From the NCBI RefSeq assembly GCF_024345975.1, contig NZ_JAGQCD010000006.1, positions 1 to 64,000 on the forward strand: a DNA stretch of 64,000 nt. The letters run 5' to 3'. The stretch is from Cyanobium sp. Cruz-8D1. Its GTDB lineage: Bacteria > Cyanobacteriota > Cyanobacteriia > PCC-6307 > Cyanobiaceae. Below, one piece after another: positions 1-9,031 of the stretch (positions are counted from its first letter, which is position 1; the number at the start of each line of letters is the position of its first letter). The notes below the pieces were generated by a model. That model worked only from the letters and a program-made list of their open reading frames with translations, made no database searches and was not told the DNA's origin. The position numbers were made by a program, and so were the translations under genes.

Positions 1-486
1 AAAGCCCATCCAGCGCAGCTGAGCTACCGGGGCCATGTGCTGATGGACAACCGTCATGACCTGATCGTCGATTGCCGCGTCACACAAGCCACGGGCACCA
101 GTGAGCGGGATGCCGCCAAGGAGATGGCAGCAGGCCTCGCCGGTGCCCATCAGAAAACGCTCGGTGCCGACAAGAACTACGACACCAAAGGTTTTGTCGC
201 TGAGATGCGGCGGATCGGTGTCACGCCCCACGTGGCCCAGAACACCGCCCGCAGCGGCGGCTCAGCGATCGATGCCCGCACCACCCGCCATGTGGGCTAC
301 GCCAAGTCGATCAATGCCCGCCGGGGGATCGAAAAGGTGTTTGGTTGGATCAAGGCGTTCGGCGGACTGCGCCAGTTCAAACTGCGCGGCACCGAGAACG
401 TCAGTGCTGTATTCGGCCTGCACGTGATCGCCTACAACCTGATCCGCCTGGGCAACTTGCTCAGGCCCACCATGGCGGCGGCATGA
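1..486 (+). CDS. IS5 family transposase, C-terminal part (5' end off the window)
   Basis: C-terminal catalytic half of a DDE-type (RNase H fold) transposase, the enzyme that cuts and rejoins the element ends. The reading frame is open from base 1, so the gene starts upstream of the window. Visible family features are the block TLGADKNYDT, which carries the second acidic residue region, and RGIEKVFGWIKAFGGLRQ, with the catalytic glutamate in the Y/R-G-I-E-x-x-F-G-W-I-K block. It ends normally near LIRLGNLL, typical of IS5 transposases. No frameshift is seen in the visible part, so the element could still be active if its other half is intact. The first catalytic aspartate is not visible. Confidence 0.85.
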   Translation, partial: KAHPAQLSYRGHVLMDNRHDLIVDCRVTQATGTSERDAAKEMAAGLAGAHQKTLGADKNYDTKGFVAEMRRIGVTPHVAQNTARSGGSAIDARTTRHVGYAKSINARRGIEKVFGWIKAFGGLRQFKLRGTENVSAVFGLHVIAYNLIRLGNLLRPTMAAA

Positions 487-661
487 ACCACCAGATGCCC
501 AAAGGTGTGCGCAAACGGCAGCAGCCGGGCCACCAAAACAGTCCAAATGCTGCGAAATCGGGCTGTCTGAGCGCTTGAACTGAACCCATCTGACGAAATC
601 ACCGAGAAATCAGCTCGGAGATGGGAAAACACGACTGCTTAGACGGTTTTTCCGCAAACTC
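1..661 (+). mobile_element. IS5-family insertion sequence, right part
   Basis: The window opens inside an IS5-type element. It carries the C-terminal half of a DDE transposase, then about 175 bases of non-coding right end. That end finishes in a stretch rich in T and C (ggtttttccgcaaactc, 645-661), which in reverse has the look of an IS5-group terminal inverted repeat. The next bases, CTAA at 662-665, fit the YTAR target preference known for one IS5 subgroup. The left end lies outside the window, so the terminal repeat cannot be paired and the target duplication cannot be confirmed. Confidence 0.75.
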
Positions 662-1222
662 CTAAGCCGCCTGCAGCACCCGCCAGCGGCCCCGCAGCAC
701 CTGCTGCAGCGCCGCCATCGCAGCCCCGGCCGCCTCCCCTCGCTCTTCGTCGCTGTCCGGCAGCCAGCCCAGCCAGGGCAGGCCGTCGCGGCGGCGCTTC
801 GCGGGCTGCCAGTCGCCGCCCACCTGCACCAGCCCGGCCAGGGGCACCCGCCAACGCTCAAGCAGGGCGGCGCCGGCCGCCGGCAGTCCCGTGGCCATCT
901 GCTCGCCCCGCAGCACCAGCAGGCAGGGCTGGCGCCAGGCTCCGAGGGCCTCGGCCCAGCTGCCGCCCCGCGTCAGCGGCAGGCCGGGATCCAGGGGCAG
1001 GGCGGCCAGCCACGGGGCCGCCGCCGCCCCTGTCGCTTCCGCGCTCAGGGCCGCCAGGCCGGCATCGGGATCGCCGGCGTCGGCCAGCTCCCGCAGGGCC
1101 ACACCTTCAGCGGCGGCCAGCCGCGCCGCCACCGCCGCCAGGCCCTCCAGCTCCCGCCGCAACCCCAGGCCCACCAGCAGCAGGCCATCGCGGCGCTGCG
1201 TTTCGGTCCCTGAAACCGTCAT
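662..1222 (-). CDS. hypothetical protein next to prs
   Basis: I do not recognise a family. The 186-residue product is Ala/Leu/Gly rich and soluble-looking, with no signal peptide or membrane segment. It has the feel of a nucleotide- or cofactor-handling alpha/beta protein: an early hydrophobic strand DGLLLVGLGLRRE, and later CLLVLRGEQM and LAGLVQVGGDW. The ATG start beginning MTVSG is preferred because longer versions would run into prs. The gene is divergent from prs across about 70 bases. Its stop codon TAG sits exactly at the IS boundary, in the likely IS target site, so the C-terminus is either native with the IS landing at the stop codon, or slightly altered by the insertion. Confidence 0.6.
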   Translation of the reverse strand: MTVSGTETQRRDGLLLVGLGLRRELEGLAAVAARLAAAEGVALRELADAGDPDAGLAALSAEATGAAAAPWLAALPLDPGLPLTRGGSWAEALGAWRQPCLLVLRGEQMATGLPAAGAALLERWRVPLAGLVQVGGDWQPAKRRRDGLPWLGWLPDSDEERGEAAGAAMAALQQVLRGRWRVLQAA

Positions 1223-1289
1223 GGTTGTTTGCACTGTCCGGGCCGGCTCGCTTCTACCATCGTGCTGCGAAGCAACGCCGCCTGCGCCC

Positions 1290-2297
1290 TTGTCCACTTT
1301 CTCAACCGCTGAACGAGTGGAGCAGAGCGGGCAGCCGCCCCTCACCAGCCACGACCCTCGCCGGTTGAGGTTGTTTTGCGGCAACGCCAACCCCGACCTG
1401 GCGCGGGAAATCGGCGCCTATCTCGGTGTGCCCGACGGCCCGAGGGTGATCAAGCGCTTCGCCGATGGTGAGCTCTACATCCAGATTCAGGAGTCGATCC
1501 GCGGCTGCGATGTCTTCCTGGTCCAGCCCACCTGCGCTCCGGTGAACGATCACCTGATGGAGCTGCTGATCATGGTGGATGCCTGCCGGCGGGCCTCGGC
1601 GCGCCAGATCACGGCCGTCATTCCCTACTACGGCTATGCCCGGGCCGACCGCAAGACGGCCGGACGGGAATCGATCACGGCCAAGCTGGTCGCCAACCTG
1701 CTGGTCAAGTCCGGCGTCGAGCGGGTGCTGGCCATGGACCTGCACTCCTCCCAGATCCAGGGCTACTTCGACATCCCCTGCGACCACATCTACGGCTCGC
1801 CGGTCCTGGTTGACTACCTCTCCACCCGGGATCTGGGTGAGGTGGTGGTGGTCTCCCCCGACGTGGGCGGTGTGGCCCGGGCCCGGGCCTTCGCCAAGCA
1901 GATGAAGGATGCGCCCCTGGCGATCATCGACAAGCGGCGCTCCGGCCACAACGTGGCCGAAAGCCTCACTGTGATCGGCGATGTGGTCGGCAAGACGGCG
2001 ATCCTGATCGACGACATGATCGACACTGGCGGCACCATTTTCCAGGGCGCCCAGCTGCTGCGGGCGCGGGGGGCGGCCCGGGTGCTGGCCTGCGCCACCC
2101 ACGCCGTGTTCTCCCCGCCCGCCGTCCAGCGGCTCTCCACCCCGGGCCTGTTCGAGGAGGTGGTGGTGACCAACAGCATCCCCATGCCCCCCGACCTGCA
2201 CTTCCCCCAGTTGCGGGTGCTCTCGATCGCCAACATGCTGGGGGAAACGATCTGGCGGATCCACCAGGAGAGCTCGGTCAGCTCGATGTTCCGCTGA
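1290..2297 (+). CDS. prs: ribose-phosphate pyrophosphokinase (PRPP synthetase)
   Basis: Makes 5-phosphoribosyl 1-diphosphate from ribose 5-phosphate and ATP in the cytosol, feeding purine, pyrimidine, NAD, histidine and tryptophan synthesis. Family blocks are clear: RRLRLFCGNANPDLA, FADGELYIQIQESIRG, the metal/ATP region MDLHSSQIQGYFD, the flexible-loop lysine and arginine in IIDKRRSGHN, and the PRPP-binding loop IDDMIDTGGT. The C-terminus WRIHQESSVSSMFR is complete. The TTG start gives 335 residues and an N-terminus MSTFSTAER that resembles the cyanobacterial form starting with a Thr-Ser-Phe-type block; a GTG at 1317 (326 residues) is the main alternative. Eleven bases separate it from the GH10-like gene, so the two may be co-transcribed. 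Confidence 0.93.
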   Translation: MSTFSTAERVEQSGQPPLTSHDPRRLRLFCGNANPDLAREIGAYLGVPDGPRVIKRFADGELYIQIQESIRGCDVFLVQPTCAPVNDHLMELLIMVDACRRASARQITAVIPYYGYARADRKTAGRESITAKLVANLLVKSGVERVLAMDLHSSQIQGYFDIPCDHIYGSPVLVDYLSTRDLGEVVVVSPDVGGVARARAFAKQMKDAPLAIIDKRRSGHNVAESLTVIGDVVGKTAILIDDMIDTGGTIFQGAQLLRARGAARVLACATHAVFSPPAVQRLSTPGLFEEVVVTNSIPMPPDLHFPQLRVLSIANMLGETIWRIHQESSVSSMFR

Positions 2298-2308
2298 GCG
2301 GCACCGCC

Positions 2309-3601
2309 ATGATCGCTCCCGAACCACCCGTCCAGCGGCTGCCGCTCAAGCGTTTCGCCCATCTCAAGCGCCATCTGCCGGTGCCGCTCACCGTGCTCGT
2401 CACGGCCCTGCTGGCCCTGACGGTGGCAGCTCCCCGGCCGGCCGGCGCCCAGGGCCGCCTGCCAGCAGGCTTCGAGCGACGGGTGGGGGTCTGGCTCACC
2501 AACAGTCCCAGCCCCCTCTATTACGACGCCAACCGCATCGAGGCCGCCGTGGGCCAACTCGATGCCGCCGGCTTCAACACCCTTTATCCCAACGTCTGGA
2601 GCCGGGGGGCCACCTTCCACCGCAGCCGCTGGGCACCGCTGGAGCCGGCCCTGGCCCGCTCCAACCCCGGCCTCGACCCCATCTGCCGCTTCACCAAGGC
2701 GGCCCACCGCCGTGGCATGCAGGTGATCCCCTGGTTCGAGTACGGCCTGATGGAGCCGGCCGACGCCGAGGTGGTGCAGCGCCATCCCGAGTGGGTGCTG
2801 CGCCGCGCCGACGGCAGTGCGCTCTACGCCATGCACGGCGCCAACCTCAAGACCTCCCCGCTCAAGGACCTGCGGGTATGGCTGAATCCGGCCCACCCGG
2901 GGGTGCGTGCCCGCTTCATCGGCCTGATCAGCGAGATAGTCCAGCGCTGCGGGGTCGACGGCATCCAGCTCGATGACCACTTCGCCTGGCCGGTGGAACT
3001 GGGCTACGACCCCTACACCCGTGCCCTCTACCTGGCGGACACCGGCCGGGAGCCTCCCGCCAACTTCAACGATCGCTACTGGATGAAATGGCGCCGCCAG
3101 CGGCTCACCGCCCTGCTGCGGGAACTGCGCAGCACCATGCAGACCGTGGGCGGCCCGCGCCGCACGGTGATCAGCCTGTCGCCGGGCCCCTTCCGTTTCG
3201 CCTACAACCACTGGCTGCAGGACTGGGAGCTCTGGGCCCTGGGTGAACTGGTCGACGACCTGATCGTGCAGAACTACGCCTATTCGGTGAAGGGCTTCGA
3301 GCGCGATCTCGACCAGCCGGCCCTGGTCAAGGCCCGCCGCTGGGGCATGCCCGTGGAGATCGGCATCCTCTCCGGCTTCGGCGGCCGCACCCCCGAGATG
3401 GCCATCCTCGAGCAGAAGGTGCGCCTTGCCGCCGCCCGGGGACACGGGGTGATCTTCTTCTACTGGGAAGGGCTCTGGGGCCAGCACGCCGGGCCGGAGG
3501 GCGCGGCTTTCCGTCTGGCCGCCTTCCGCCGCCTCAACAAAGAAGTGTTCGGAACCGGGAGCGGTGCTGCCCCCAGGATCCAGCCTCCGCCACGCCCCTA
3601 G
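2309..3601 (+). CDS. secreted GH10-like (DUF187/GHL10) glycoside hydrolase family protein
   Basis: A 430-residue exported protein. It has a hydrophobic N-terminal segment (about residues 25-45, LTVLVTALLALTVAAP) ending in an AQG-type cleavage region. A (beta/alpha)8-barrel-like catalytic domain of the DUF187 / GHL10 family follows: RVGVWLTNSPSPLYYD, FNTLYPNVWSRG, GMQVIPWFEYGLM, the acidic strand VDGIQLDDHFAWP, LIVQNYAYSVKGFE and GVIFFYWEGLWG. Members are usually periplasmic or surface proteins thought to act on polysaccharides; the substrate is not known. The tail after about residue 410 is a short Pro-rich extension. It overlaps the convergent pepN by four bases. Confidence 0.85.
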   Translation: MIAPEPPVQRLPLKRFAHLKRHLPVPLTVLVTALLALTVAAPRPAGAQGRLPAGFERRVGVWLTNSPSPLYYDANRIEAAVGQLDAAGFNTLYPNVWSRGATFHRSRWAPLEPALARSNPGLDPICRFTKAAHRRGMQVIPWFEYGLMEPADAEVVQRHPEWVLRRADGSALYAMHGANLKTSPLKDLRVWLNPAHPGVRARFIGLISEIVQRCGVDGIQLDDHFAWPVELGYDPYTRALYLADTGREPPANFNDRYWMKWRRQRLTALLRELRSTMQTVGGPRRTVISLSPGPFRFAYNHWLQDWELWALGELVDDLIVQNYAYSVKGFERDLDQPALVKARRWGMPVEIGILSGFGGRTPEMAILEQKVRLAAARGHGVIFFYWEGLWGQHAGPEGAAFRLAAFRRLNKEVFGTGSGAAPRIQPPPRP

Positions 3602-6324
3602 GTGCTCTGCACCGGTCCGCCCAGACACTGCCCCACCACTTCCCTGGTGTTGGTGGAGAGCTCCGCTGCCGCCAGCTGTTCGAGGGCTTCCTGCATCCGC
3701 TCCCGCCTTCCGGGGCCGTAGCTCTGCCAGCGGCTGAAGACCTTGGCCAGGCGCGAGGCCGTGATCGGATTGCGCTGGTCCAGGGCAGCGATCTGGTCGG
3801 CCATGAAGCGGTAGCCGCTGCCGTCGGCGGCATGGAACACCGGCGGATTGCCCGCCAGTCCCCCCAGCACCGCCCGCACCGAGTTGGGTGCCGCCGGATC
3901 GAAATGCGGATGGTCGAGCAGCCGCTGCACCCGCTCCAGACCATCGGCGAAGGGGGCTGAGGCCTCCAGGGCGAACCAGGAATCGAGGATCACTGGCTTC
4001 TGCTCCCAGCGGGCATAGAAGGCCTCCACCGCCTGCTGGCGGGCGGCGATCGGGTGATCCTGCAGCGCTCGCAGGCCAGCCCGGGCCAGGGTCATCGACG
4101 GGCCATCCACCGCCGCCCGTGCCGCGGCGATCACCAAAGTGTCGCCGGCGGCCGCGCGCCAGCTCCAGATCGAAGCCGTCAGCATCCGGTCGCCCACCCC
4201 CTCCGGCCAGGCCAGGGACCACTGGGCGCTGACCCGCTCCAGGGCCCGCTGCAGCGGTTCGGCCAGGGCCTCCCCGAAGCGGCAACGCAGGGCCTGCAGG
4301 GCAGCGAACAGGGCCGGTGGATCGGGTTGCGGGGCGGCATCCTCCAGTTCGGCCAGCCCCGGCAGGGCCAGGAGCACACTGCGGCTGGCCTCCGAGAGGG
4401 AGGGATCGGCCAGGATCCGCTCGAAGGCAGCGATCAGCGCCTCTTCCAGGACCACATCCACCCGGCCGGCGGCCCGGCGCAACACGGCCCGGCGCAGCAG
4501 CAGCTGGCCCGCGTCCCAGCGGGCGAAGGGGTCGCTGTCGGCGGCCAGCAGGTGCACCAGCTCACTGCAGGGCCGCCCCAGTTCCACCTTCACCGGCGCC
4601 GAGAACTGGCGCAGCAGGGACAGGGCCGGCGGCGGCGCCTGGGCCGGCAACCCTTCGAAGCGAAAGCACTGCTCCTCCTGATCGATCAGCAGCAGGCGGG
4701 TGCCCGCCCCCCAGCGCCGCGGCAGTAGCGGGGCGGCGCCATGGTCGGGGTCTTCGGCCACCAGCCGCATCGGCAGGGGCTGGCCGGCCTGGCTCACCAG
4801 TCCCACGGCCAGCGGGATCACCAGGGGCTGCTTGTGGGGTTGGCCAGGGGTGGCGGGGGTCGACTGGCGCACGTACAGCTCCAGGATCCCGGCCGCCTTG
4901 TTCCAGCGGCGCCGCAGCTGCAGCACGGGCGTGCCCGCCTGGTGGTACCAACGCCGGAACTGCATGAAATCGAAGGGTGGCAGGCGGCAGCTGTCGTCCA
5001 CTTCGCCGGCCGCGTCCTGCATCGCCTGGACGAAGTCTTCGCAAGTGGCGGCGGTGCCGTCATGCCGCTCCACATACAACGCCATGCCCCGCTGGAAGGT
5101 TTCCTCCCCCAGCAGGGTGTGCAGCACCCGGATCACCTCCGAGCCCTTTTCGTAAATCGTGGTGGTATAGAAATTATCGATCGCCTGGTACTGATCCGGC
5201 TGGACCGGATGGGCCGTTGGCCCCGCATCTTCCCGGAACTGGGTGTTACGCAGCATCGCCACGTTCTCGATCCGGTTCAGGGCCTGGCCATGCAGATCGG
5301 CCGAGAAGCTCTGATCCCGGAAGACGGTGAGCCCCTCCTTCAGTGACAGCTGAAACCAGTCGCGGCAGGTGATGCGGTTGCCCGTCCAGTTATGGAAATA
5401 CTCATGGGCGATCACACTTTCGATGCGCTCCAGCTCAGCATCGGTGGCCGTGGCAGCGTCCGCGAGCACCAGCTTGGAATTGAAGATGTTGAGGCTCTTG
5501 TTCTCCATGGCGCCCATGTTGAAGTGGCGCACGGCGACGATGTTGTACTCATTAAGGTCGTACTCCAGGCCATAGACACGCTCGTCCCATGCCATCGCCC
5601 GCTTCAGGGACGCCATGGCGTGGGCGGTGAAGGGGGCATCGCCCGGCTCCACATGCAGGCGCAACTGCACCGTCCGGCCGCTGGCGGTGACGAACTGATC
5701 GCGGATCTCCTCCAGCCGTCCCGCCACCAGGGCAAACAGATAGGAGGGCTTGGGGAACGGGTCGTCCCAGATGGCGTAGTGGCGGGCTTCCCCGTCGGGT
5801 CCGGGCGGCAGGGCGCCGGCCTCGACGCTGTTGCCGTTGGAGAGCAGCACCGGGGCGGTGTGGCGGTCGGCCTCGATCCGCACCCGGAAGCGGCTGAGCA
5901 GGTCGGGGCGATCCGGGTGATACGTGATGCGGCGGAAGCCCTCCGCCTCGCACTGGGTGGTGACCATCCCACCGCTCACGTACAGCCCTTCGAGGCTGGT
6001 GTTGGCCCGCGGATCGACCCATACCGTGCTGGCGATCACAAAGGGTCGCTGGGGCGGCTGCAGCACCAGCAGGCGGTCCCCCTCCAGCTGGATGGCCTCG
6101 GCGGGCAGGGGAACACCGTCGAGCTCCAGGGAGCGCAACTCCAGATCCACGCCCCGCAGCTCCAGCGGCGCGATGGTTCCCTCCAGCGCGTCGGCGCCAG
6201 CCCCGGGGAGGAACGCCAGTCGCGCCTCCACCAGCGCGTGGTCGGCGAACAGGCGCAGCGTCAGATCGGTGCGCTCGAGCCGGTAGGGCGCGGGCCGGTA
6301 GTCGGCGAGGTGCACGACAGCCAT
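3598..6324 (-). CDS. pepN: aminopeptidase N (M1 family zinc metallopeptidase)
   Basis: Cytosolic zinc aminopeptidase that removes N-terminal residues from peptides. The 908-residue length fits the E. coli-like PepN group. Signatures are the exopeptidase motif GAMEN (about 271-275), zinc motif HEYFH (307-311), and the third zinc ligand E330 in SLKEGLTVFRDQ, spaced as HExxH-x18-E. The C-terminal half is the Ig-like domain plus the alpha-helical bowl of this family. The ATG starting MAVVHLADYR matches the usual start of the domain. The small secreted protein gene upstream on the same strand ends seven bases before this start, so they are probably co-transcribed. Confidence 0.95.
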   Translation of the reverse strand: MAVVHLADYRPAPYRLERTDLTLRLFADHALVEARLAFLPGAGADALEGTIAPLELRGVDLELRSLELDGVPLPAEAIQLEGDRLLVLQPPQRPFVIASTVWVDPRANTSLEGLYVSGGMVTTQCEAEGFRRITYHPDRPDLLSRFRVRIEADRHTAPVLLSNGNSVEAGALPPGPDGEARHYAIWDDPFPKPSYLFALVAGRLEEIRDQFVTASGRTVQLRLHVEPGDAPFTAHAMASLKRAMAWDERVYGLEYDLNEYNIVAVRHFNMGAMENKSLNIFNSKLVLADAATATDAELERIESVIAHEYFHNWTGNRITCRDWFQLSLKEGLTVFRDQSFSADLHGQALNRIENVAMLRNTQFREDAGPTAHPVQPDQYQAIDNFYTTTIYEKGSEVIRVLHTLLGEETFQRGMALYVERHDGTAATCEDFVQAMQDAAGEVDDSCRLPPFDFMQFRRWYHQAGTPVLQLRRRWNKAAGILELYVRQSTPATPGQPHKQPLVIPLAVGLVSQAGQPLPMRLVAEDPDHGAAPLLPRRWGAGTRLLLIDQEEQCFRFEGLPAQAPPPALSLLRQFSAPVKVELGRPCSELVHLLAADSDPFARWDAGQLLLRRAVLRRAAGRVDVVLEEALIAAFERILADPSLSEASRSVLLALPGLAELEDAAPQPDPPALFAALQALRCRFGEALAEPLQRALERVSAQWSLAWPEGVGDRMLTASIWSWRAAAGDTLVIAAARAAVDGPSMTLARAGLRALQDHPIAARQQAVEAFYARWEQKPVILDSWFALEASAPFADGLERVQRLLDHPHFDPAAPNSVRAVLGGLAGNPPVFHAADGSGYRFMADQIAALDQRNPITASRLAKVFSRWQSYGPGRRERMQEALEQLAAAELSTNTREVVGQCLGGPVQST

Positions 6325-6331
6325 CAGTGAC

Positions 6332-6784
6332 TCACTTGGGGGCTGGCTTGGCGGCGCCCTGCTGCTTGATGGCGTCCTGAACCTTCTTCATCACGTTGGC
6401 CGGGACCTCCTTGGGGCAGATCTCGGCCGCTCCGAGCACGGCCGAATTGATGGCACCGCGGCGCAATTCCTCGATGGAGAGGGCTTTGGTGCCCACCTGT
6501 TGGATCTCGCCCTTGTGCTGGCCGAGAATCAATTGGGCAATGGTTTCTCCGGCGATGCCCACCGATTTCTCGAAGTCGATACCGGCGGCGCGGGAGATGC
6601 AGACGTTGACGGCGCCGATGCGGGTGTAGAGACCCATCTCGGCGGCGGTGGCGGGTGCGGCATGGGCCGCCACGGGTGCCAGCAGCAACGGCATGGCCAG
6701 CAGGGGTGCTGCCAGCAGCGGCCGGGTGCGGCGAAGCAGGAGAGACAAAGGGGTAGAAATCCGTGAACCCCCATCGTGATGCAT
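6332..6784 (-). CDS. small exported protein, conserved-type hypothetical
   Basis: A 150-residue product with an Arg-containing N-terminus followed by a strong hydrophobic stretch (LLAAPLLAMPLLLAPVAAHA) and an AHA-type signal peptidase site near residue 43, so it is predicted to be periplasmic. The mature part has the pattern MGLYTRIGAVNVCISRA, FEKSVGIAGETIAQLI, two cysteines (in NVCIS and AEICPKE) that could form a disulfide, and a Lys-rich tail. I do not recognise an enzyme active site. Similar small proteins occur in picocyanobacteria under uninformative names. The ATG for MHHDGG was chosen because it leaves a normal-length signal peptide. It lies directly before pepN on the same strand. 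Confidence 0.65.
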   Translation of the reverse strand: MHHDGGSRISTPLSLLLRRTRPLLAAPLLAMPLLLAPVAAHAAPATAAEMGLYTRIGAVNVCISRAAGIDFEKSVGIAGETIAQLILGQHKGEIQQVGTKALSIEELRRGAINSAVLGAAEICPKEVPANVMKKVQDAIKQQGAAKPAPK

Positions 6785-6861
6785 CGCAGCGGCTGCCACA
6801 CCCGCCACAGAGACCGCTCCGCGAGGCGGCCCTGGCGCCAGGGCCAAGGCGCTGACAGCGC

Positions 6862-7419
6862 TTAACCGATCGGCTCTCCCGCGGGCTCCAGCCGGATCTC
6901 GTGGTGGAGCTCCACCAGTTCGAGACTGCCGTGGCGCCAGGTGTGGATCGAGCGGGAGCGGTAGTTGTCCTGGTCCACCAGGCGGATCTGCTCCAGCACC
7001 TCCCAGTCGTCGTAGTGGGACTGGAACGCCATGGTGTGCTCATCGATCTGGCGGATCTGGCTGACGGTGGGGGCCCCCGCCAGGTAGCCGCAGCTGCGCC
7101 GCAACTGGTGACCGCACAGCCAGGCCTCCATGGTGCCCTCGGGCCTGTAATCGGGTTTGCTCTCAAAGAAGGGCTGATGCCCCTCCGCCCACCAGCTGAA
7201 CCGGTAGCCCTCCTCCCCGTCCACCAATTCGCCGTGGACCTCGATGCGGAGGTTCATGTCGACGCGCAGCACCGCATCTTCCTCGGTGAAGAAGTAGGTG
7301 CGGCGCGAGCGCCACAGGCCCAGGTTGCGGGCAAACCAACGCCTCAGGTTGCTGTCGAGGCGGATGCGGCTCTGGACGGGAGCTCCCCTGGAAAGACCTG
7401 GTTGGCTTGGTGCGGTCAT
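6862..7419 (-). CDS. CpeS/CpcS-like lipocalin-fold protein (possible bilin lyase relative)
   Basis: A 185-residue soluble protein. The opening [17 protein letters not shown] resembles the entry strand of the CpeS/CpcS lyase family, where a W-R-S-Q/R-R-T-Y pattern is typical, and it is followed by alternating strands expected of a lipocalin beta-barrel ([81 protein letters not shown]). Family members attach phycobilins to phycobiliproteins or handle related ligands. Catalytic function is inferred only from this resemblance; no phycobiliprotein gene is nearby. It is divergent from sasA, and the ATG used is the first in a plausible context. Confidence 0.55.
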   Translation of the reverse strand: MTAPSQPGLSRGAPVQSRIRLDSNLRRWFARNLGLWRSRRTYFFTEEDAVLRVDMNLRIEVHGELVDGEEGYRFSWWAEGHQPFFESKPDYRPEGTMEAWLCGHQLRRSCGYLAGAPTVSQIRQIDEHTMAFQSHYDDWEVLEQIRLVDQDNYRSRSIHTWRHGSLELVELHHEIRLEPAGEPIG

Positions 7420-7564
7420 GGCTGGCCCACCCCGGCGCAGTCTGGCGAACCCTGAAGTCCTAGCGAGGTTCACGGGGTTGTGCCCAGAACCCCATAAGGT
7501 TGAGTGCATCGCCGCATGCCTGCCGTTGCCGGTCCTGGGGGAGTCCGAGTTCCCGTCGTCGGCG

Positions 7565-8746
7565 GTGGCAACCGCCACCACAGAGTCCGGCGCTGCCAGT
7601 GCGGAGGCCCAGAAACCGCTGCAGCTGCTGCTGGTGGCGGCCCGCCACCACATGGCCTCGGCCGACCTGAGGTCCCTTCTCGGCTTCATGAGCTCCGAGG
7701 AGTGCACCTGCAAGGTGTCGCTGCAGGTGGCCGATCCCGCCGACCATCCCGAGCTGCTCGAACTGCACCGGCTGGTGGCCACCCCGGCCCTGATCAAGCT
7801 CGACCCCCTGCCGAAGCAGGTCTTCGCCGGCAACACCCTGGCGGTGCAGCTGCGCACCTGGCTGCCCCGCTGGCAGCAGATGGAGGTGGTGACCAGCCTG
7901 GGGCTCAGCCTGAGGCCGGCGGAGATCGACGGCAGCCGCAGCCAGCGGGAGGTGCAGCTTGAGGACCAGCTGCTGGTGCTGCGGCAGGAGAACGAAACCC
8001 TGATCGAGCGGCTCGGGGTCCAGGAACGGCTGCTGCGCATGGTGGCCCATGAGCTGCGTACCCCCCTCACCGCCGCCAAGCTGGCCCTGCAAAGCCACGC
8101 CCTGGGCCAGATCGACGAGAGCCGCTTCCGCGACGTGCTCAACCGCCGGCTCGACGACATCGAGGCCCTCTCCAGGGACCTGCTGGAGGTGGGCACCACC
8201 CGCTGGGAGGCCATGTTCAATCCCCAGCGCCTTGACCTGAGCCAGGTGGTGGCCGAAGCGATCCTGGAGCTGGAGAAGCTCTGGCTGGGTCGGGGGTTGC
8301 AGCTGGTCACCGACATCCCCTCCGACCTCCCCGATGTCCATGCCGACCAGCGGCGCATGCGCCAGGTGCTGCTCAACCTGTTGGAGAACGCCCTGAAGTT
8401 CACCCCCGATGGCGGCAAGGTGAGCCTCAGCCTCATGCACCGCACCAGCCAGTGGGTGCAGGTGAGCATCTGCGACAGCGGTCCGGGCATTCCCCGCCAG
8501 GAGCAGCACCGCATCTTCCAGGATCGGGTGCGGTTGCCCCAGACCTCCGGCACCACCTCCGGCTTCGGTGTTGGGCTGTCCGTGTGCCGCCGCATCGCCG
8601 AGGTGCACGGAGGCCGCATCTGGGTGGTGTCCGAACCCGGTGAGGGTGCCTGCTTCAACTTCACGGTGCCGGTCTGGACCGGCCAGAGCTCCCCCGAGCC
8701 GGAGCGCGCCGCCAGCCCACCGTCCGCCGCCAGCGGCCTTCCTTGA
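7565..8746 (+). CDS. sasA: circadian clock output histidine kinase SasA
   Basis: Two-component kinase that reads the KaiC clock state and phosphorylates RpaA. Domain order: N-terminal thioredoxin-like KaiB-type sensor (about residues 18-100, [11 protein letters not shown] to [19 protein letters not shown]), a coiled linker (125-150), HisKA with the phospho-acceptor His162 in [10 protein letters not shown], then HATPase_c with N box ([15 protein letters not shown]), G1 (CDSGPGIP) and G2 ([12 protein letters not shown]). No membrane segment, so cytosolic. The GTG start gives 393 residues, close to the usual length; TTG at 7526 or ATG at 7418 are possible, but the latter adds non-homologous residues. 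The kai genes are not in this window. Confidence 0.92.
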   Translation: MATATTESGAASAEAQKPLQLLLVAARHHMASADLRSLLGFMSSEECTCKVSLQVADPADHPELLELHRLVATPALIKLDPLPKQVFAGNTLAVQLRTWLPRWQQMEVVTSLGLSLRPAEIDGSRSQREVQLEDQLLVLRQENETLIERLGVQERLLRMVAHELRTPLTAAKLALQSHALGQIDESRFRDVLNRRLDDIEALSRDLLEVGTTRWEAMFNPQRLDLSQVVAEAILELEKLWLGRGLQLVTDIPSDLPDVHADQRRMRQVLLNLLENALKFTPDGGKVSLSLMHRTSQWVQVSICDSGPGIPRQEQHRIFQDRVRLPQTSGTTSGFGVGLSVCRRIAEVHGGRIWVVSEPGEGACFNFTVPVWTGQSSPEPERAASPPSAASGLP

Positions 8747-8772
8747 CGAAGGGTCCCTCTGGCCCGTAGCGT
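8743..8772 (+). promoter_or_regulatory. candidate sigma70-type promoter for tRNA-Glu
   Basis: A good -35 hexamer TTGACG (8743-8748) overlaps the sasA stop codon. It is followed after 18 bases by a weaker -10 like TAGCGT (8767-8772). This would start transcription roughly 30 bases before the tRNA. The assignment is from pattern and position only. Confidence 0.35.
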
Positions 8773-8810
8773 CCATCACATCAGATCGGCGGCAAGCCGG
8801 CTGTGGCCTC

Positions 8811-8883
8811 GCCCCCATCGTCTAGAGGCCTAGGACACCTCCCTTTCACGGAGGCGACAGGGGTTCGAATCCCCTTGGGGGTA
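8811..8883 (+). tRNA. tRNA-Glu, anticodon TTC
   Basis: A complete 73-base cloverleaf: acceptor GCCCCCA pairs with TGGGGGT (first pair G-T), D stem GTCT/GGAC, anticodon stem CCTCC/GGAGG enclosing loop CTTTCAC with anticodon TTC, and T stem AGGGG/CCCCT with loop TTCGAAT. CCA is not encoded. In cyanobacteria glutamyl-tRNA also supplies the C5 pathway to chlorophyll, heme and phycobilins. Confidence 0.97.
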
Positions 8884-9031
8884 TGCATCGGTTACGGGTC
8901 CGAGCTGATAAAGCTTTGGACCCCAGGGCTATCCGTTGCCCTGTGGGCAGAGACAAGAGCCCCATCGGCGGCTAAGCCCCCATGGCTGGCTCTCGGCCTG
9001 GATCCGCGAAGCCTTTGATCAGCGGAGGGCT

